Positions 55,201 to 63,887 of a DNA stretch of 64,000 nucleotides are shown here, piece by piece (position 1 is the stretch's first letter; each line of letters opens with the position of its first letter). A program made the translations under genes and the position numbers. The DNA comes from Owenweeksia hongkongensis DSM 17368 (lineage in GTDB: Bacteria > Bacteroidota > Bacteroidia > Flavobacteriales > Schleiferiaceae). The stretch spans positions 2,294,001 to 2,358,000 of the forward strand of contig NC_016599.1 of assembly GCF_000236705.1 (NCBI RefSeq). The letters run 5' to 3'. The notes below the pieces were generated by a model. The model was not told the DNA's origin. It saw only the letters and a list, made by a program, of their open reading frames with translations, and searched no databases.

Positions 55201-57310
55201 TAGCAATACTTACTCTGACAGCCTGGCCGTATATATTAGCACTGATTGCGGAGTTACATTTACCCAACTTGCCCTTTACGGGGATGATGGTACCGGTAGC
55301 TTTGCCACAGGTATCCCAACCACATCTGGATTTACTCCTACCTCAGCAGCAGATTGGTGTGGAGCCATAGGAAACCCGACCTGCCCTTCTATTGACATCA
55401 GTTCTTACACCGGAAATGACAACGTAGTTATCAAGTTTGAAAACATTACCGACTACGGAAACAACATGTACATTGATAATGTAAACATCACAGGTTCTGC
55501 TGGTGTAGCCCCTGTTGCTGATTTTAGCGCAAGCAAAACCAACGGCTGCGTATCAGATACTGTAGTATTTACCGACCTATCTACCAACGCACCCACTAGT
55601 TGGGCATGGACCTTCTCACCTTCTACCGTTACTTACGTAAATGGTACTTCCGCTTCTTCTCAAAACCCGGAAGTAATTTTTAACGGAAGTGGAAACTACC
55701 AGGTAAGCCTTAATTCGAGTAATACTGTAGGTAATGATAGTGAAGTGAAGGCAGCTTATGTTTCTATTGCCAACATAGTTGTACCTACTGCCAGTATTTC
55801 GGCAAGCGACACGAGCATTTGTACTGGTACCATGGTAACTTTTACAGCCACAGCTAATAATGGAGGATCATCACCAACCTATCAATGGAAAGTAAATGGT
55901 GTAAATGCAGGTACAAATAGCAGCACCTTTAGCTTATCCACATTGGCACATGGGGATGTAGTAAGCTTTGACATGACCAGCAATGCAGCTTGTGCTAACC
56001 CTATTTCTGTTACAAGCTCATCATCCATTACCATGATAGTAGATAGTATAAAAACTCCATCTGTCAGTATTTCTGCATCAGCCACATCAATATGTGTGGG
56101 CACTAATGTAACCTTTACTGCAAGCCCTGTAAACGGAGGAAGCACACCTTCTTACCAATGGAAAATAAATGGCAGCAATGTAACTGGAGCAGGTGCAATT
56201 TTTAGCTCTTCCACATTGTCCAATGGAGATGCAGTAAGCGTAGAACTTAGCTCAAGCGAAAATTGTGTTACCGCCAGCACTGTAAGCTCAAACACCATAA
56301 ACATGAGCGTAAGCAGTGCTGTGGCACCATCTGTAAGCATTAGTAGTAATGATACCATCGTGTGCCAAGGCAGCAGTTCTATCTTTAGCGCTGCAGCGCT
56401 AAATGCTGGTGCAAGCCCCACTTATCAGTGGAAAGTAAATGGTATAAATGCTGGTACAAACAGCCCTACTTTTATCAGGACCCTAAATAACAATGATGCG
56501 GTTTCAGTAGAAATTACATCTTCATTGGCTTGTGCTTCTCCCACCACGGCAGTTTCTGCAAGCAAAACGGTTCAAGTGCTGCAAGACCCTGTGATCACCA
56601 ATACTACTACTTTACCTGTAGGTCCATTGTGTAAAGAAGATACTTTACAACTTACCGCCACGGTAAACAGTTTCGGAAACCCAGGGATAGGCCACTGGAA
56701 TGGACCAGGTGTAGCCAATGGGAAGTTTATTGCTGAAAATGTAGCCACAGGCAGCCATACTTTAACCTATGGATATTCATATATAAACTCACCTTCTTGT
56801 TCTGAATCTATCACCTTAACGGTAAATGTGGAAAACGTGCCAAAGCCTACTATATCAAATAATAATATGGTGCTTACATGCAATGAAGCAGGCTACAATT
56901 ATCAGTGGATTTTGAATGGAAATGCTATTCCTGGAGCTACAGCACAAACGCACACCGCTACAGGAAATGGAACCTACAGTGTCCAGATTGGTCTTACAGG
57001 TTGCTCTGATCAATCAGACCCAACGGTGATAAACGACTTTGGAATGGATGACCTCAAAGCAGCTCTTGCATTTAAATTATTCCCCAACCCGGCAAAAGAT
57101 GAAAGTACCTTTGAGCTTAGAAACCCCGGCACCGATAAACTCACTTATGAGCTAATTGCCTTTAATGGTGCTGTGGTTTTGAGAAAGGAGATTTCTGCCG
57201 GTGCTTTGGTAAAGGAGAAAATAAACCTAAGCCATCTAGCCGCTGGATTTTATACCCTTCAAATAAAAGCTGGTGAGCACAAAATCATTGAAAAGCTAGG
57301 AAAACAGTAA
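52283..57310 (+). CDS. T9SS-exported BNR beta-propeller protein with extra MAM and Ig domains (1675 aa)
   Basis: A paralogue of the preceding gene: the same leader (EFSTRTHLNPTQIKQI, DPALGHP) and the same propeller order (about 110-800). It is longer because a PKD domain (about 808-885), a MAM/jelly-roll-like domain (about 893-1070), a second PKD and three tandem Ig-like repeats of 90-91 residues (1168-1433) lie before the C-terminus. The type A sorting domain starts near 1598 (LFPNPAKDESTFEL). The signal region is a hydrophobic stretch at residues 3-20. It is likely displayed on the cell surface. The pair shows gene duplication followed by domain gain or loss. Confidence 0.88.
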   Translation: MKKFILFTFIATGLLFAWLQPRSTEKDKYRHLINSHEFSTRTHLNPTQIKQITKKDRPDLAWEQNYLATMDPALGHPTPEKLIPVYEQISQAQNSLTTTPGAAATPWVERGPSNVSGRTRALVYDPNDITNKKVWAGGVTGGLWYNNDITSNTSQWTAVNDFWDNIAITSIVFDPTNTQIMYVGTGEGWGAGASRGAGIWKSTNGGTTWSHLSSTSSFYYINDMVVRNESGSGVLYVAMRGNYYGQTWHGLGVQGLQRSTNGGTSFTQVLPNIPGQSQPFVAADIELGANNKLWVGTTTSAYSLSDRGGGRILTSTNGTTWTIAYTSAGGERVEVVCAPSDANYAYALIESSNVVDDMVQTTNGGTSWTSRNEPSDVDNGIPASDFSRGQAWYDLIAAVDPNNRNTLIVGGIDLFRSTDGANSWSQISKWSNNNNLAALNCSNVHADQHAIVFKPGSSSEVLFGNDGGVYYSNSIATAATSNVIHRRDNGYNVTQFYACAIHPTAGSNYFLAGAQDNGSHKYGAAGMNATTEVTGGDGAYCFIDQTNPNYQVTSYVYNSYWRSTNGGSSFGPSFFQNDQNTGKFINPADYDDNQDVLYSSRTINTINRVTNITSSPSIGSLTVSGMNSMASHLRVSPYTTSSTTLFVGTEAGDLYKITNADGGSPSTSSIGGGLPAGNISCVEIGANENELLVTYTNYGITSVWYTSNGGTTWASKEGNLPDMPVRWALFNPNDRTEVLLATEVGVWSTSNFSASSPTWVASNSGLANVRVDMLQMRDSDNEVIAATHGRGLFSSSGFAATQAPVADFGISTSTPCTGQTVTLSDSSTGNPTSWAWTITPSTFSYGTGSSASSQNPEVTFNTAGTYSIKLVVSNANGIDSLEIAQAVQVGGQGLPFSEDFEGSAPGWAVDNPDNGITWGLYTVAGSTPGTKAAGVDNFSYNSAGQKDGLLSPAINLNGVSQATLTFDYAYRRYSNTYSDSLAVYISTDCGVTFTQLALYGDDGTGSFATGIPTTSGFTPTSAADWCGAIGNPTCPSIDISSYTGNDNVVIKFENITDYGNNMYIDNVNITGSAGVAPVADFSASKTNGCVSDTVVFTDLSTNAPTSWAWTFSPSTVTYVNGTSASSQNPEVIFNGSGNYQVSLNSSNTVGNDSEVKAAYVSIANIVVPTASISASDTSICTGTMVTFTATANNGGSSPTYQWKVNGVNAGTNSSTFSLSTLAHGDVVSFDMTSNAACANPISVTSSSSITMIVDSIKTPSVSISASATSICVGTNVTFTASPVNGGSTPSYQWKINGSNVTGAGAIFSSSTLSNGDAVSVELSSSENCVTASTVSSNTINMSVSSAVAPSVSISSNDTIVCQGSSSIFSAAALNAGASPTYQWKVNGINAGTNSPTFIRTLNNNDAVSVEITSSLACASPTTAVSASKTVQVLQDPVITNTTTLPVGPLCKEDTLQLTATVNSFGNPGIGHWNGPGVANGKFIAENVATGSHTLTYGYSYINSPSCSESITLTVNVENVPKPTISNNNMVLTCNEAGYNYQWILNGNAIPGATAQTHTATGNGTYSVQIGLTGCSDQSDPTVINDFGMDDLKAALAFKLFPNPAKDESTFELRNPGTDKLTYELIAFNGAVVLRKEISAGALVKEKINLSHLAAGFYTLQIKAGEHKIIEKLGKQ
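55784..56583 (+). repeat. Three tandem Ig-like repeats inside the third BNR protein
   Basis: Units begin at residues 1168, 1259 and 1349, each about 90 residues, with the shared pattern P-x-(V/A)SIS...(S/V)xC near the start and PxYQWK(V/I)NG in the middle. The third unit is the most diverged. They are protein-level repeats, and the nucleotide sequences have drifted. Confidence 0.8.
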
Positions 57311-57359
57311 AATCATTATGTTTAGTACTGAGAGTACCTTATAAAAGCTTTAAACCAAA

Positions 57360-57386
57360 AAAGCGAGGGGCGTGTGCCCTCGCTTT
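57360..57386. terminator. Hairpin terminator between convergent genes
   Basis: AAAGCGAGGG (57360-57369) pairs perfectly with CCCTCGCTTT (57377-57386) around a 7-base loop, with T-rich sequence following on the plus strand and A-rich sequence before it. It can serve the BNR gene and the convergent T9SS type B gene. Confidence 0.9.
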
Positions 57387-57469
57387 CTCTTTTTATCAAA
57401 CTATCTCTGAATTTATATTGTAACCACAATTAACCTATCCACCATTTTACCAATCAACTCGTTTACAAA

Positions 57470-59191
57470 TCACCTCAACACCTGCACCCAGCCGCTTTCA
57501 TTTATTTCTTTGCCAGATGTCTCATAAATCAAAACATAGGTATACACCCCGGCAGGAAGAGCCTTTCCACTTTTGGTAGTGCCGCGCCAATTGTTCTGGT
57601 AAGGGCGTGCTTCATACACCACTTCGCCCCAGCGGCTAATGATTTGTAGTGAAGCATCGGGCGGTAGGTTCCCTATTTCAAACATATCATTTAGTCCATC
57701 ACCATCAGGGCTAAAGCTATTGGGTATGTACACCTCTAGCGCTTCACAGTCTTCTTCAGTTATGGTAGTTACAAATTGTAAAGTATCACAAAGCGTATGC
57801 ACCGTGAGTGTAGCTTCTCCACCTTGGTAATACGTGGACGAATGGCTAGAACCACCGTTGCTCCAACTATACGCTACACTACTATCTTCATGGGCTATTA
57901 GTTCTACCGGTTCATTGGTGCAAAGCACTGTATCTGTAGGCAGGCTGGTACTGTATTTTCCATAATAGCTCACCAGTAGGGTATCGTTCACTGTATCACA
58001 TGGCGTAAAGCTTTGCAACCAGTACTTCCCTTCCTGGTTAAGGTTTGTGCTATTAGAAGTACTACCTGTGCTCCAAACATGGCTTACGCTCGATTGAGTA
58101 TTTGCACTAAGCACAGCACTTTGCCCATCACATATTTGTAGCTCAGCGGGCAGGCCGCTTTGGTAAGTTGGATAATAATCTACCTCAATGGTATCATATC
58201 GAGCATATTTTCCATTGTATTGCACCTCTACCCAGTAGGTACCGGGGTTACCTATGGTTATACTGCTATCGGAACTGCCCGTGCTCCACAAAAAACTTTT
58301 GGAATGTACAGGAAGGGCAAAACCCGTATCGTGCACAGCGTGAAGCAGTAGACTATCACCCGCACACAGCAAGGTATCATTGGGCAGGCTTACGCTAAAA
58401 GTGATATCATCCCAGGGGATGACGGTAACTGCGTCTATGAAATATTGAACGGGTTGTTCCTCAGTGCTCACCGTCCAATAAGCCAACGGGTTATCCCATC
58501 TGGTGCAACTGTCAAGAGGAGTGAAGTTTCCAACAGTAAGGAACTTTTCGCCTCCCATGGCTACATAAGTACCGCTAACCTTGGTCCAAGTAGTATCCCT
58601 CAAAATGGAGTCCGCTTCCACATGGGGTTTCATCCCGGGCAACAAATAATCATACAGCCGAAAAGTGTCAGTCGAAAAATGTACGCCTATGTTTTGAACA
58701 TATTCAGTACTCCAACGCCAGGCTGCGGTATAAAACTCTACCATAAGGCTGTCGCCCTTCACCAGGGATTGATTAAGCATAACTTCTCCAAAAGATCTTC
58801 CGACCCATTTCACACGATTTGGAAAATTAGGGTGGCTGCCGAAAGTCCATACATCTAAACCAAATATTGAAATATAACCGCTATCCGCCTTTGGCATTGG
58901 CCAGTACATTTGTTGTATGTTCTGCCCAGGTCTAGTAGCTTTGAAGGTACTATCTATGCACAGATCATGAAATCCATAACCACCCACACCTGATGCCGTA
59001 TCAGGGCGAGGCGGGTCAAACCAGTCATGAAAAAGAAAGCGTGAACCATCTATACTATCACATACTGCCACATCTCCAAAATTAGGATTTGGCACCAGAT
59101 TTTGCGCAACAACTTGTACACAGGTAAATAATAGTATGATGAATGTAATTTGTTTCACAGTTATACAAAGCGGGTTTACCTGCCGTTGCAT
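57470..59191 (-). CDS. Secreted protein with gliding-motility-associated (T9SS type B) C-terminal domain
   Basis: A 573-residue secreted protein. The signal peptide (about 1-30, ending VVAQ) precedes a domain (35-255) with the pattern LVPNPNFGDVAVC that opens a family of Bacteroidota surface proteins. Three short Ig-like segments with WSTGS or WSNGG motifs follow. The C-terminus (from about 485) is the type B sorting domain: NSFSPDGDGLNDMFEIGN, a RWGEVVYE strand and GVYTYVL. Type B substrates such as SprB-like adhesins are exported by T9SS and often remain on the surface. No enzyme motif was found. Confidence 0.87.
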   Translation of the reverse strand: MQRQVNPLCITVKQITFIILLFTCVQVVAQNLVPNPNFGDVAVCDSIDGSRFLFHDWFDPPRPDTASGVGGYGFHDLCIDSTFKATRPGQNIQQMYWPMPKADSGYISIFGLDVWTFGSHPNFPNRVKWVGRSFGEVMLNQSLVKGDSLMVEFYTAAWRWSTEYVQNIGVHFSTDTFRLYDYLLPGMKPHVEADSILRDTTWTKVSGTYVAMGGEKFLTVGNFTPLDSCTRWDNPLAYWTVSTEEQPVQYFIDAVTVIPWDDITFSVSLPNDTLLCAGDSLLLHAVHDTGFALPVHSKSFLWSTGSSDSSITIGNPGTYWVEVQYNGKYARYDTIEVDYYPTYQSGLPAELQICDGQSAVLSANTQSSVSHVWSTGSTSNSTNLNQEGKYWLQSFTPCDTVNDTLLVSYYGKYSTSLPTDTVLCTNEPVELIAHEDSSVAYSWSNGGSSHSSTYYQGGEATLTVHTLCDTLQFVTTITEEDCEALEVYIPNSFSPDGDGLNDMFEIGNLPPDASLQIISRWGEVVYEARPYQNNWRGTTKSGKALPAGVYTYVLIYETSGKEINESGWVQVLR

Positions 59192-59287
59192 TTCGTCAGG
59201 GGTATTCCAAGCAAAGGTTGGGCAGAAAGGGTTGCTTTCATAGGAAGAAGTTTAGTTAAACACCCAAGGTATTAAAACTAAAACGAC

Positions 59288-60214
59288 TTAGCCCAAATCC
59301 ACATTCCCACCACTAATTATCACCGCAATTTTAGCTTTCGCAAAATGTGTTTTATGTTTTAACAAACAGGCCAAAGGCACCGCACTTGATGGCTCGATAA
59401 TAATCTTCATGCGTTGCCAAATCAGCTTCTGGGCGTTCATAATTTCCTCTTCGCTGCATAGCAAAATATCATCTACATGTTTACGGATGTATCCAAAATT
59501 GATGTCTCCCAAAGAAGTGCGAAGACCATCCGCAATGGTGATGGGTTCTTTGGCTGGTTGTAATTCACCAGAGTGAAAAGACGCATAGGCATCATTGGCC
59601 AGTTCAGGCTCGCAACCAATAACTTTTGTTGTAGGCGAAAAGTATTTCCCGCTAAGGGCCGAGCCGCTAAGCAGGCCACCACCACCCACGGGTGTCAATA
59701 AAAAATCAAGGTTTTGAAGATCTTCAAAAACCTCCGTGGCGCAAGTAGCTTGGCCGCAAATAGTATTGTCAAAATTGTAAGGCGGGATAAAGGTGCAGCC
59801 CTTTTCGGTCATTACTTTTTCGAGAGTAGTTTCGCGTGCTTCCAGGGTAGATTTGCAAAAAATCACTTCTGCTCCGTATTCCTTCACAGCCGCTACTTTT
59901 ACCTTGGGTGCATTTTCGGGCATTACGATATAAGCAGCTACTCCGGCCATTTTTGCCGCCCAGGCCAATGCTTGCCCATGGTTGCCAGAAGAATGTGTGG
60001 CTACGCCTTTTTTCTTCTGCTCATCGCTAAGCTGCAACACGGAGTTAATGGCGCCCCGTGCTTTGAACGAACCTGTCTTTTGAAAGTTTTCACACTTAAA
60101 GAACACCTCTGCTCCGAGCAGATTATTGATGTGTGAGTTGGTAAGAATGGGGGTATTGTGAATATGAGGAGCCACGCGCTGATGCGCCTGCTCAATCAAA
60201 ATTTGGTCTATCAT
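59288..60214 (-). CDS. PLP-dependent serine/threonine dehydratase
   Basis: A 308-residue fold-type II PLP enzyme. The PLP lysine is K51 in TGSFKARGA, the substrate loop is SSGNHGQALA (about 75-85) and the phosphate-binding glycines are VGGGGLLSG (about 175). No ACT regulatory domain is present, so it resembles catabolic threonine dehydratase or serine racemase/dehydratase rather than the biosynthetic IlvA. It converts L-Thr or L-Ser to the oxo acid and ammonia; which substrate it prefers is not clear. Its start is adjacent to the stop of the small upstream gene, so it is the last gene of a three-gene unit. Confidence 0.9.
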   Translation of the reverse strand: MIDQILIEQAHQRVAPHIHNTPILTNSHINNLLGAEVFFKCENFQKTGSFKARGAINSVLQLSDEQKKKGVATHSSGNHGQALAWAAKMAGVAAYIVMPENAPKVKVAAVKEYGAEVIFCKSTLEARETTLEKVMTEKGCTFIPPYNFDNTICGQATCATEVFEDLQNLDFLLTPVGGGGLLSGSALSGKYFSPTTKVIGCEPELANDAYASFHSGELQPAKEPITIADGLRTSLGDINFGYIRKHVDDILLCSEEEIMNAQKLIWQRMKIIIEPSSAVPLACLLKHKTHFAKAKIAVIISGGNVDLG

Positions 60215-60601
60215 TTATATAGCTAAAGAATTTCCCTCAAGGGTGCGCATTATGGGAATCATGACAGGGGCGCGCTGAAGTGTAAGCTCAATATTTTTAT
60301 TCTGACAATCAACTGGAATCAGGTGACTTGAGCGATAGCCTTTTTTTGAAACCCTAACTTTAAGCTGGTCGTAGCGACCAATAGGGCCCTCCATTTTTAT
60401 GTCAAAATTACCTTGTGCATCAGAAGATGTGGAATGAATAATCTGCCCTTTATATTCGATAGAAATAACAGCTCCTTCCACTGCAGCTCCTGCAGGTTCA
60501 GAGATTATTCCAGAAAATGAAATGCTGATTTTGTCGCCATGCGCCCACATGAAAAGGGGGAGCAAAAAGATTAAGGATAATATGGCGATTTTCTTATTCA
60601 T
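60215..60601 (-). CDS. Small secreted carboxypeptidase-regulatory-like (CarboxypepD_reg) protein
   Basis: A 128-residue protein with a signal peptide (1-20, LPLFMWAHG) and one beta-sandwich of the CarboxypepD_reg type (pattern GAAVEGAVISIEYKG, DAQGNFDIKM, VSKKGY). The domain usually sits at the front of TonB-dependent receptors; here it stands alone. Its start overlaps the stop of the upstream nuclease gene by 8 bp, and it abuts the dehydratase gene. A binding or periplasmic scaffold role is possible, but none is shown. Confidence 0.8.
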   Translation of the reverse strand: MNKKIAILSLIFLLPLFMWAHGDKISISFSGIISEPAGAAVEGAVISIEYKGQIIHSTSSDAQGNFDIKMEGPIGRYDQLKVRVSKKGYRSSHLIPVDCQNKNIELTLQRAPVMIPIMRTLEGNSLAI

Positions 60602-63416
60602 CTGATTCCAAAGTTAATAGCTTTTTCGAAAAAGGAATTGACTCATCAAATATTTCTTCCATCAAGGTACGCAAAAAGTCCTCAAATTCTGAAACTAGCT
60701 CGCGATTGACCTCTGTTGTCTTACCCATTTTAAAAGGCATGGGCCACTTATTTACATTTCGCAAACTGATGATCCCCGCATTCAGACTATCGTAATCCTT
60801 GTAATTATTGAAGTATAGATAAGCGTACATCAGTAATTGTAGAGACTTGTTTTTCTCCTTCGGTTGCCTCAAATCATGCATGGTTTTGATACTCAGGTTT
60901 CCGTCAATCACAGAGCCTGTCTTGTAATCTATCACGCGTAGCTCATCACCAATCCTGTCCACACGGTCAACAATCCCCTTCAGTTTTACTTCCTGCCCAT
61001 TCTTCAAAATCATTTGGCAACTCAGGTCAAGTTCTAATCCCAATAAAGAAAGAACCTCGTTTTGGCTTTCCAGTATTTCCAGTTCCTCTTTTTCCTTACG
61101 GAGAAAATTGACCAGCATTCCCACCAGGATTTCGCGAATAAGAAGGTTTTTACCAACGTCCAAATCCGCCAACTTAGCTTCCTTGCGAAGTTCATCCACC
61201 ACCAGGTTTCTTATTTCTTCTTCGCTTAGCGCAAAAGCCGGGTCATTAGCTTTTAATACACTTTTACATTTCAAAATTTCATCGCCTTCTATCACCGAAT
61301 ACAGTCGCTCCAAAATATTGTGAACCACATTCCCCTGCTTGTCATAGCCCGCCACTTCTTCCACCTCATCAGCTTCCTGCAAATTGAGCACCCGCTTTTT
61401 ATAAAACTCCACAGGGTCATTTATATAATCAGTAATAGCCGTTGCCGAAAAACCCTTCACCGCCATTTCTTTCAGGCGCTCCATAATGGCCGGAGTTTTG
61501 ACAATGTCGGTAGCGTTTTTGTCTTCAATCTTCACCTCAAAAGTTGGATTGAGATATTCAAACCTCACCCTTCGATTGGCCTTTGGCAATTCATATTCCA
61601 GCTGCTTGATGAAGCGGCTAGGCTCACCACTTCCCAAACCTTCAGAAAGACCATTGTAGATAAGGGTAATATTTTCAGCTCGCTGGATTAGCCTATAAAA
61701 GTGGTACGCAAACACAGCGTCCTTATCCAGGTAGGTTGGCAAACCAAACTCACGTTTTATATCAAAAGGAATCAAACTATTATCAGAGCGGCCTTTCGGC
61801 AAAATGTCTTCATTGAGAGAAGTCATTACGATATTCTTAAAATCAAGGGTACGGGTCTCCAAAACTCCCATCACTTGAAGTCCGCTCAAAGGCTCTCCAT
61901 AAAGGTCCAAAGTTTCGCTTTTCAGCAAATCTTTATAAAAGCGCAAAGCTGTTTTTATATCCTCCACATACGGATACTCGGCCATCAAAAGCGACAGGCG
62001 ATTGAACAACTTATAGAAGCCAAAAAGCGACTGAAGCAAGCTGGTTTTCTCAGGTTGAGCCTCATGAAGCCGCTCAGCAAGCTTCGCTAGGCTCGCCCAA
62101 ATTTGCGACAATGTATTGCTCTGATTAGCAAAAAACTGAACAAATTCCGCATTGAGCGTATCGCCACTTTCCTGCTGCAATTCGGCCGCAGAAATGAAGA
62201 TTCTGTTCTGTTTTCGCATGTAATACCGGAGCGATTCTGTACTCACACTATCACCCACCCATCGCTTAAAAAGTGGGTGCCCCAGCATGTCATCCCACTT
62301 CTGAAAATGGAAGCTCGGATGACCTTGTTTATCTCTTCGTCCGCTACTTTCAAACTCCTGAAACATTTCCAGTAATAGCTGAAAAAAACCAGCTACCGGA
62401 GTATTGGAAAGTGGCAATCCCATCGTTACGTTTAGCGTAGAAACATCTGCCGCAAGATTGTTGAGAAAGGGCATCAGCATTTCTTCATCGGCTAGCACCA
62501 CGGCCACATCTTCCAGCTGCTTTTCCTGAAACCGCAAAACAGCCGCATTGGCTGCAATGGCCTGCTGCTGACGGCCACTCACATTTACAACTTCTATATT
62601 TTTGGGTATTTCCGAAAGGCTATTATGCATCCATCGGAAATCCTCTTTTTCAATCAGCTCTTGCACGAGCTTGCTTTGGCGCAAAAAGTTTCCCGCTTCC
62701 TGATCGATATCATTAAAATAATACTCATCCACATCCCAATAAAAGTCAGCCAAGCCCTCATGATATAAAGTGCGCAGTATTTCCTCTTCCGAAGCATTGA
62801 GGGCATTAAAACCAATGAACACAAACTTTTCAAATTGCTGTTTTAAAGTTTCAGTATGCGTGGTAATCGTATCCGCCATTTCGCGGTAAGCAAGCCCCTG
62901 ATACACCACTTTTTCTTCTTTCAACCTTTCGGTGAAATGTGTGTACACATCCGGCAAAAGCCTCCATAGTTTGAGGTAATTCTGCACCAGCTCACTCATT
63001 TCCTTTTCAGGATCCAGGTCCCACCTCTTGATTCGCTCTACATCCGCCAAATAATCAAACACCTCACGGGCATTTACACGATAGCGATCCAGCTCATTAA
63101 AGTCCGCCAACAGCAAATGTGCCCACTGGCTGAAATTCGCAAAACTCTCTTTGGGCTCTGGCGCCACAGCCGCATAACTATCATACAACTTAAACATCAA
63201 GGACGGTTGATCGGCCTGTTGCCAGCCTAAGCTTTGCAGCATGAAATCTTCGATGGTGGTGATATACGGACTAAAAACCGGCTTGGTGATAAGCTTGCTC
63301 AATTCCTTTTTAAGGAAAACCGCAGCCCTACGGCTCGGCAATACGATTCCTATTTTTTGAAAATCCGGATAGCGTTCAAGAATATCAGCAGCGGTGCTCG
63401 TAAGAAAGTTGGCCAT
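60594..63416 (-). CDS. AddB-like PD-(D/E)XK nuclease family protein
   Basis: A 940-residue protein resembling the AddB subunit of the AddAB helicase-nuclease. The N-terminus (GIVLPSRRAAVFLKKEL) is the inactivated helicase-like start of this family. The C-terminal third holds a RecB-type nuclease: GIVDRVDRIG, then VIDYKTGS with the catalytic Asp and Lys near residue 830. The last about 60 residues are diverged. It should act in recombinational repair or processing of DNA ends with an AddA/UvrD-type partner that is not in the window. The last 8 bp overlap the next gene. Confidence 0.85.
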   Translation of the reverse strand: MANFLTSTAADILERYPDFQKIGIVLPSRRAAVFLKKELSKLITKPVFSPYITTIEDFMLQSLGWQQADQPSLMFKLYDSYAAVAPEPKESFANFSQWAHLLLADFNELDRYRVNAREVFDYLADVERIKRWDLDPEKEMSELVQNYLKLWRLLPDVYTHFTERLKEEKVVYQGLAYREMADTITTHTETLKQQFEKFVFIGFNALNASEEEILRTLYHEGLADFYWDVDEYYFNDIDQEAGNFLRQSKLVQELIEKEDFRWMHNSLSEIPKNIEVVNVSGRQQQAIAANAAVLRFQEKQLEDVAVVLADEEMLMPFLNNLAADVSTLNVTMGLPLSNTPVAGFFQLLLEMFQEFESSGRRDKQGHPSFHFQKWDDMLGHPLFKRWVGDSVSTESLRYYMRKQNRIFISAAELQQESGDTLNAEFVQFFANQSNTLSQIWASLAKLAERLHEAQPEKTSLLQSLFGFYKLFNRLSLLMAEYPYVEDIKTALRFYKDLLKSETLDLYGEPLSGLQVMGVLETRTLDFKNIVMTSLNEDILPKGRSDNSLIPFDIKREFGLPTYLDKDAVFAYHFYRLIQRAENITLIYNGLSEGLGSGEPSRFIKQLEYELPKANRRVRFEYLNPTFEVKIEDKNATDIVKTPAIMERLKEMAVKGFSATAITDYINDPVEFYKKRVLNLQEADEVEEVAGYDKQGNVVHNILERLYSVIEGDEILKCKSVLKANDPAFALSEEEIRNLVVDELRKEAKLADLDVGKNLLIREILVGMLVNFLRKEKEELEILESQNEVLSLLGLELDLSCQMILKNGQEVKLKGIVDRVDRIGDELRVIDYKTGSVIDGNLSIKTMHDLRQPKEKNKSLQLLMYAYLYFNNYKDYDSLNAGIISLRNVNKWPMPFKMGKTTEVNRELVSEFEDFLRTLMEEIFDESIPFSKKLLTLESDE

Positions 63417-63887
63417 GGGAAATATTTAGGAGGGTAAAAGTAGGGAGGGATTTGGGATTGACGGTTTTTGAGTTGTGATTTATCAAAAAATGGCACGCGG
63501 ATGAGCGCAGATTTAAAAGTTATAATTTCTTCACCGCAGAGTCACAGAGTACGCTGAGTTTTTCGCAGAGTAACATCTCTGACTTATTTCACTTTGCGTT
63601 TTTCTCTTTGCGCCCTTTGCGTGAAATGGGCATGCGGATAACGTTGTTAAGCGCAGATTGAGGAAATAATTTATCCGAGTTCTATCTTTCACCATTGAGG
63701 GCTCGGAGTTTCGCAGAGTTATCTTTGCGCTTTCTTTACTTAGCGTCTTTGCGTGAAACATTCACCATGGAGATTGCGCGAAAGGTATTTCATCTGTTTA
63801 ATCATTGTAATCACTGACTCAGCGTATTCTCTTTTTATACTACTTCAAAAACTTAATTAGATTTGCTGTACGAAAACCCCTATAAAA
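63417..63887. repeat. Gene-free stretch of degenerate CTTTGCG-type repeats
   Basis: No gene is seen in these 471 bases. Fragments recur: TTTGCG...CTTTGCGTGAAA near 63595-63630 and 63725-63760; TTCGCAGAGT near 63560 and 63712; GCGCAGATT near 63506 and 63652. Such low-order repeats of the 'TTTGCGTGAAA' kind are scattered between genes in many Bacteroidota and have no known coding role. A 76-codon minus-strand frame at 63531-63761 follows the repeat and is probably spurious. Confidence 0.6.
63858..63865 (+). promoter_or_regulatory. Possible -7 element of the final gene
   Basis: TAGATTTG matches TAnnTTTG exactly and lies 22 bp before the start at 63888. The -33 region is T-rich but lacks TTTG. 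Confidence 0.4.

Noticed and set aside
63531..63761. 76-codon minus-strand frame in the repeat region
   Set aside because: Its sequence is the translated degenerate repeat.
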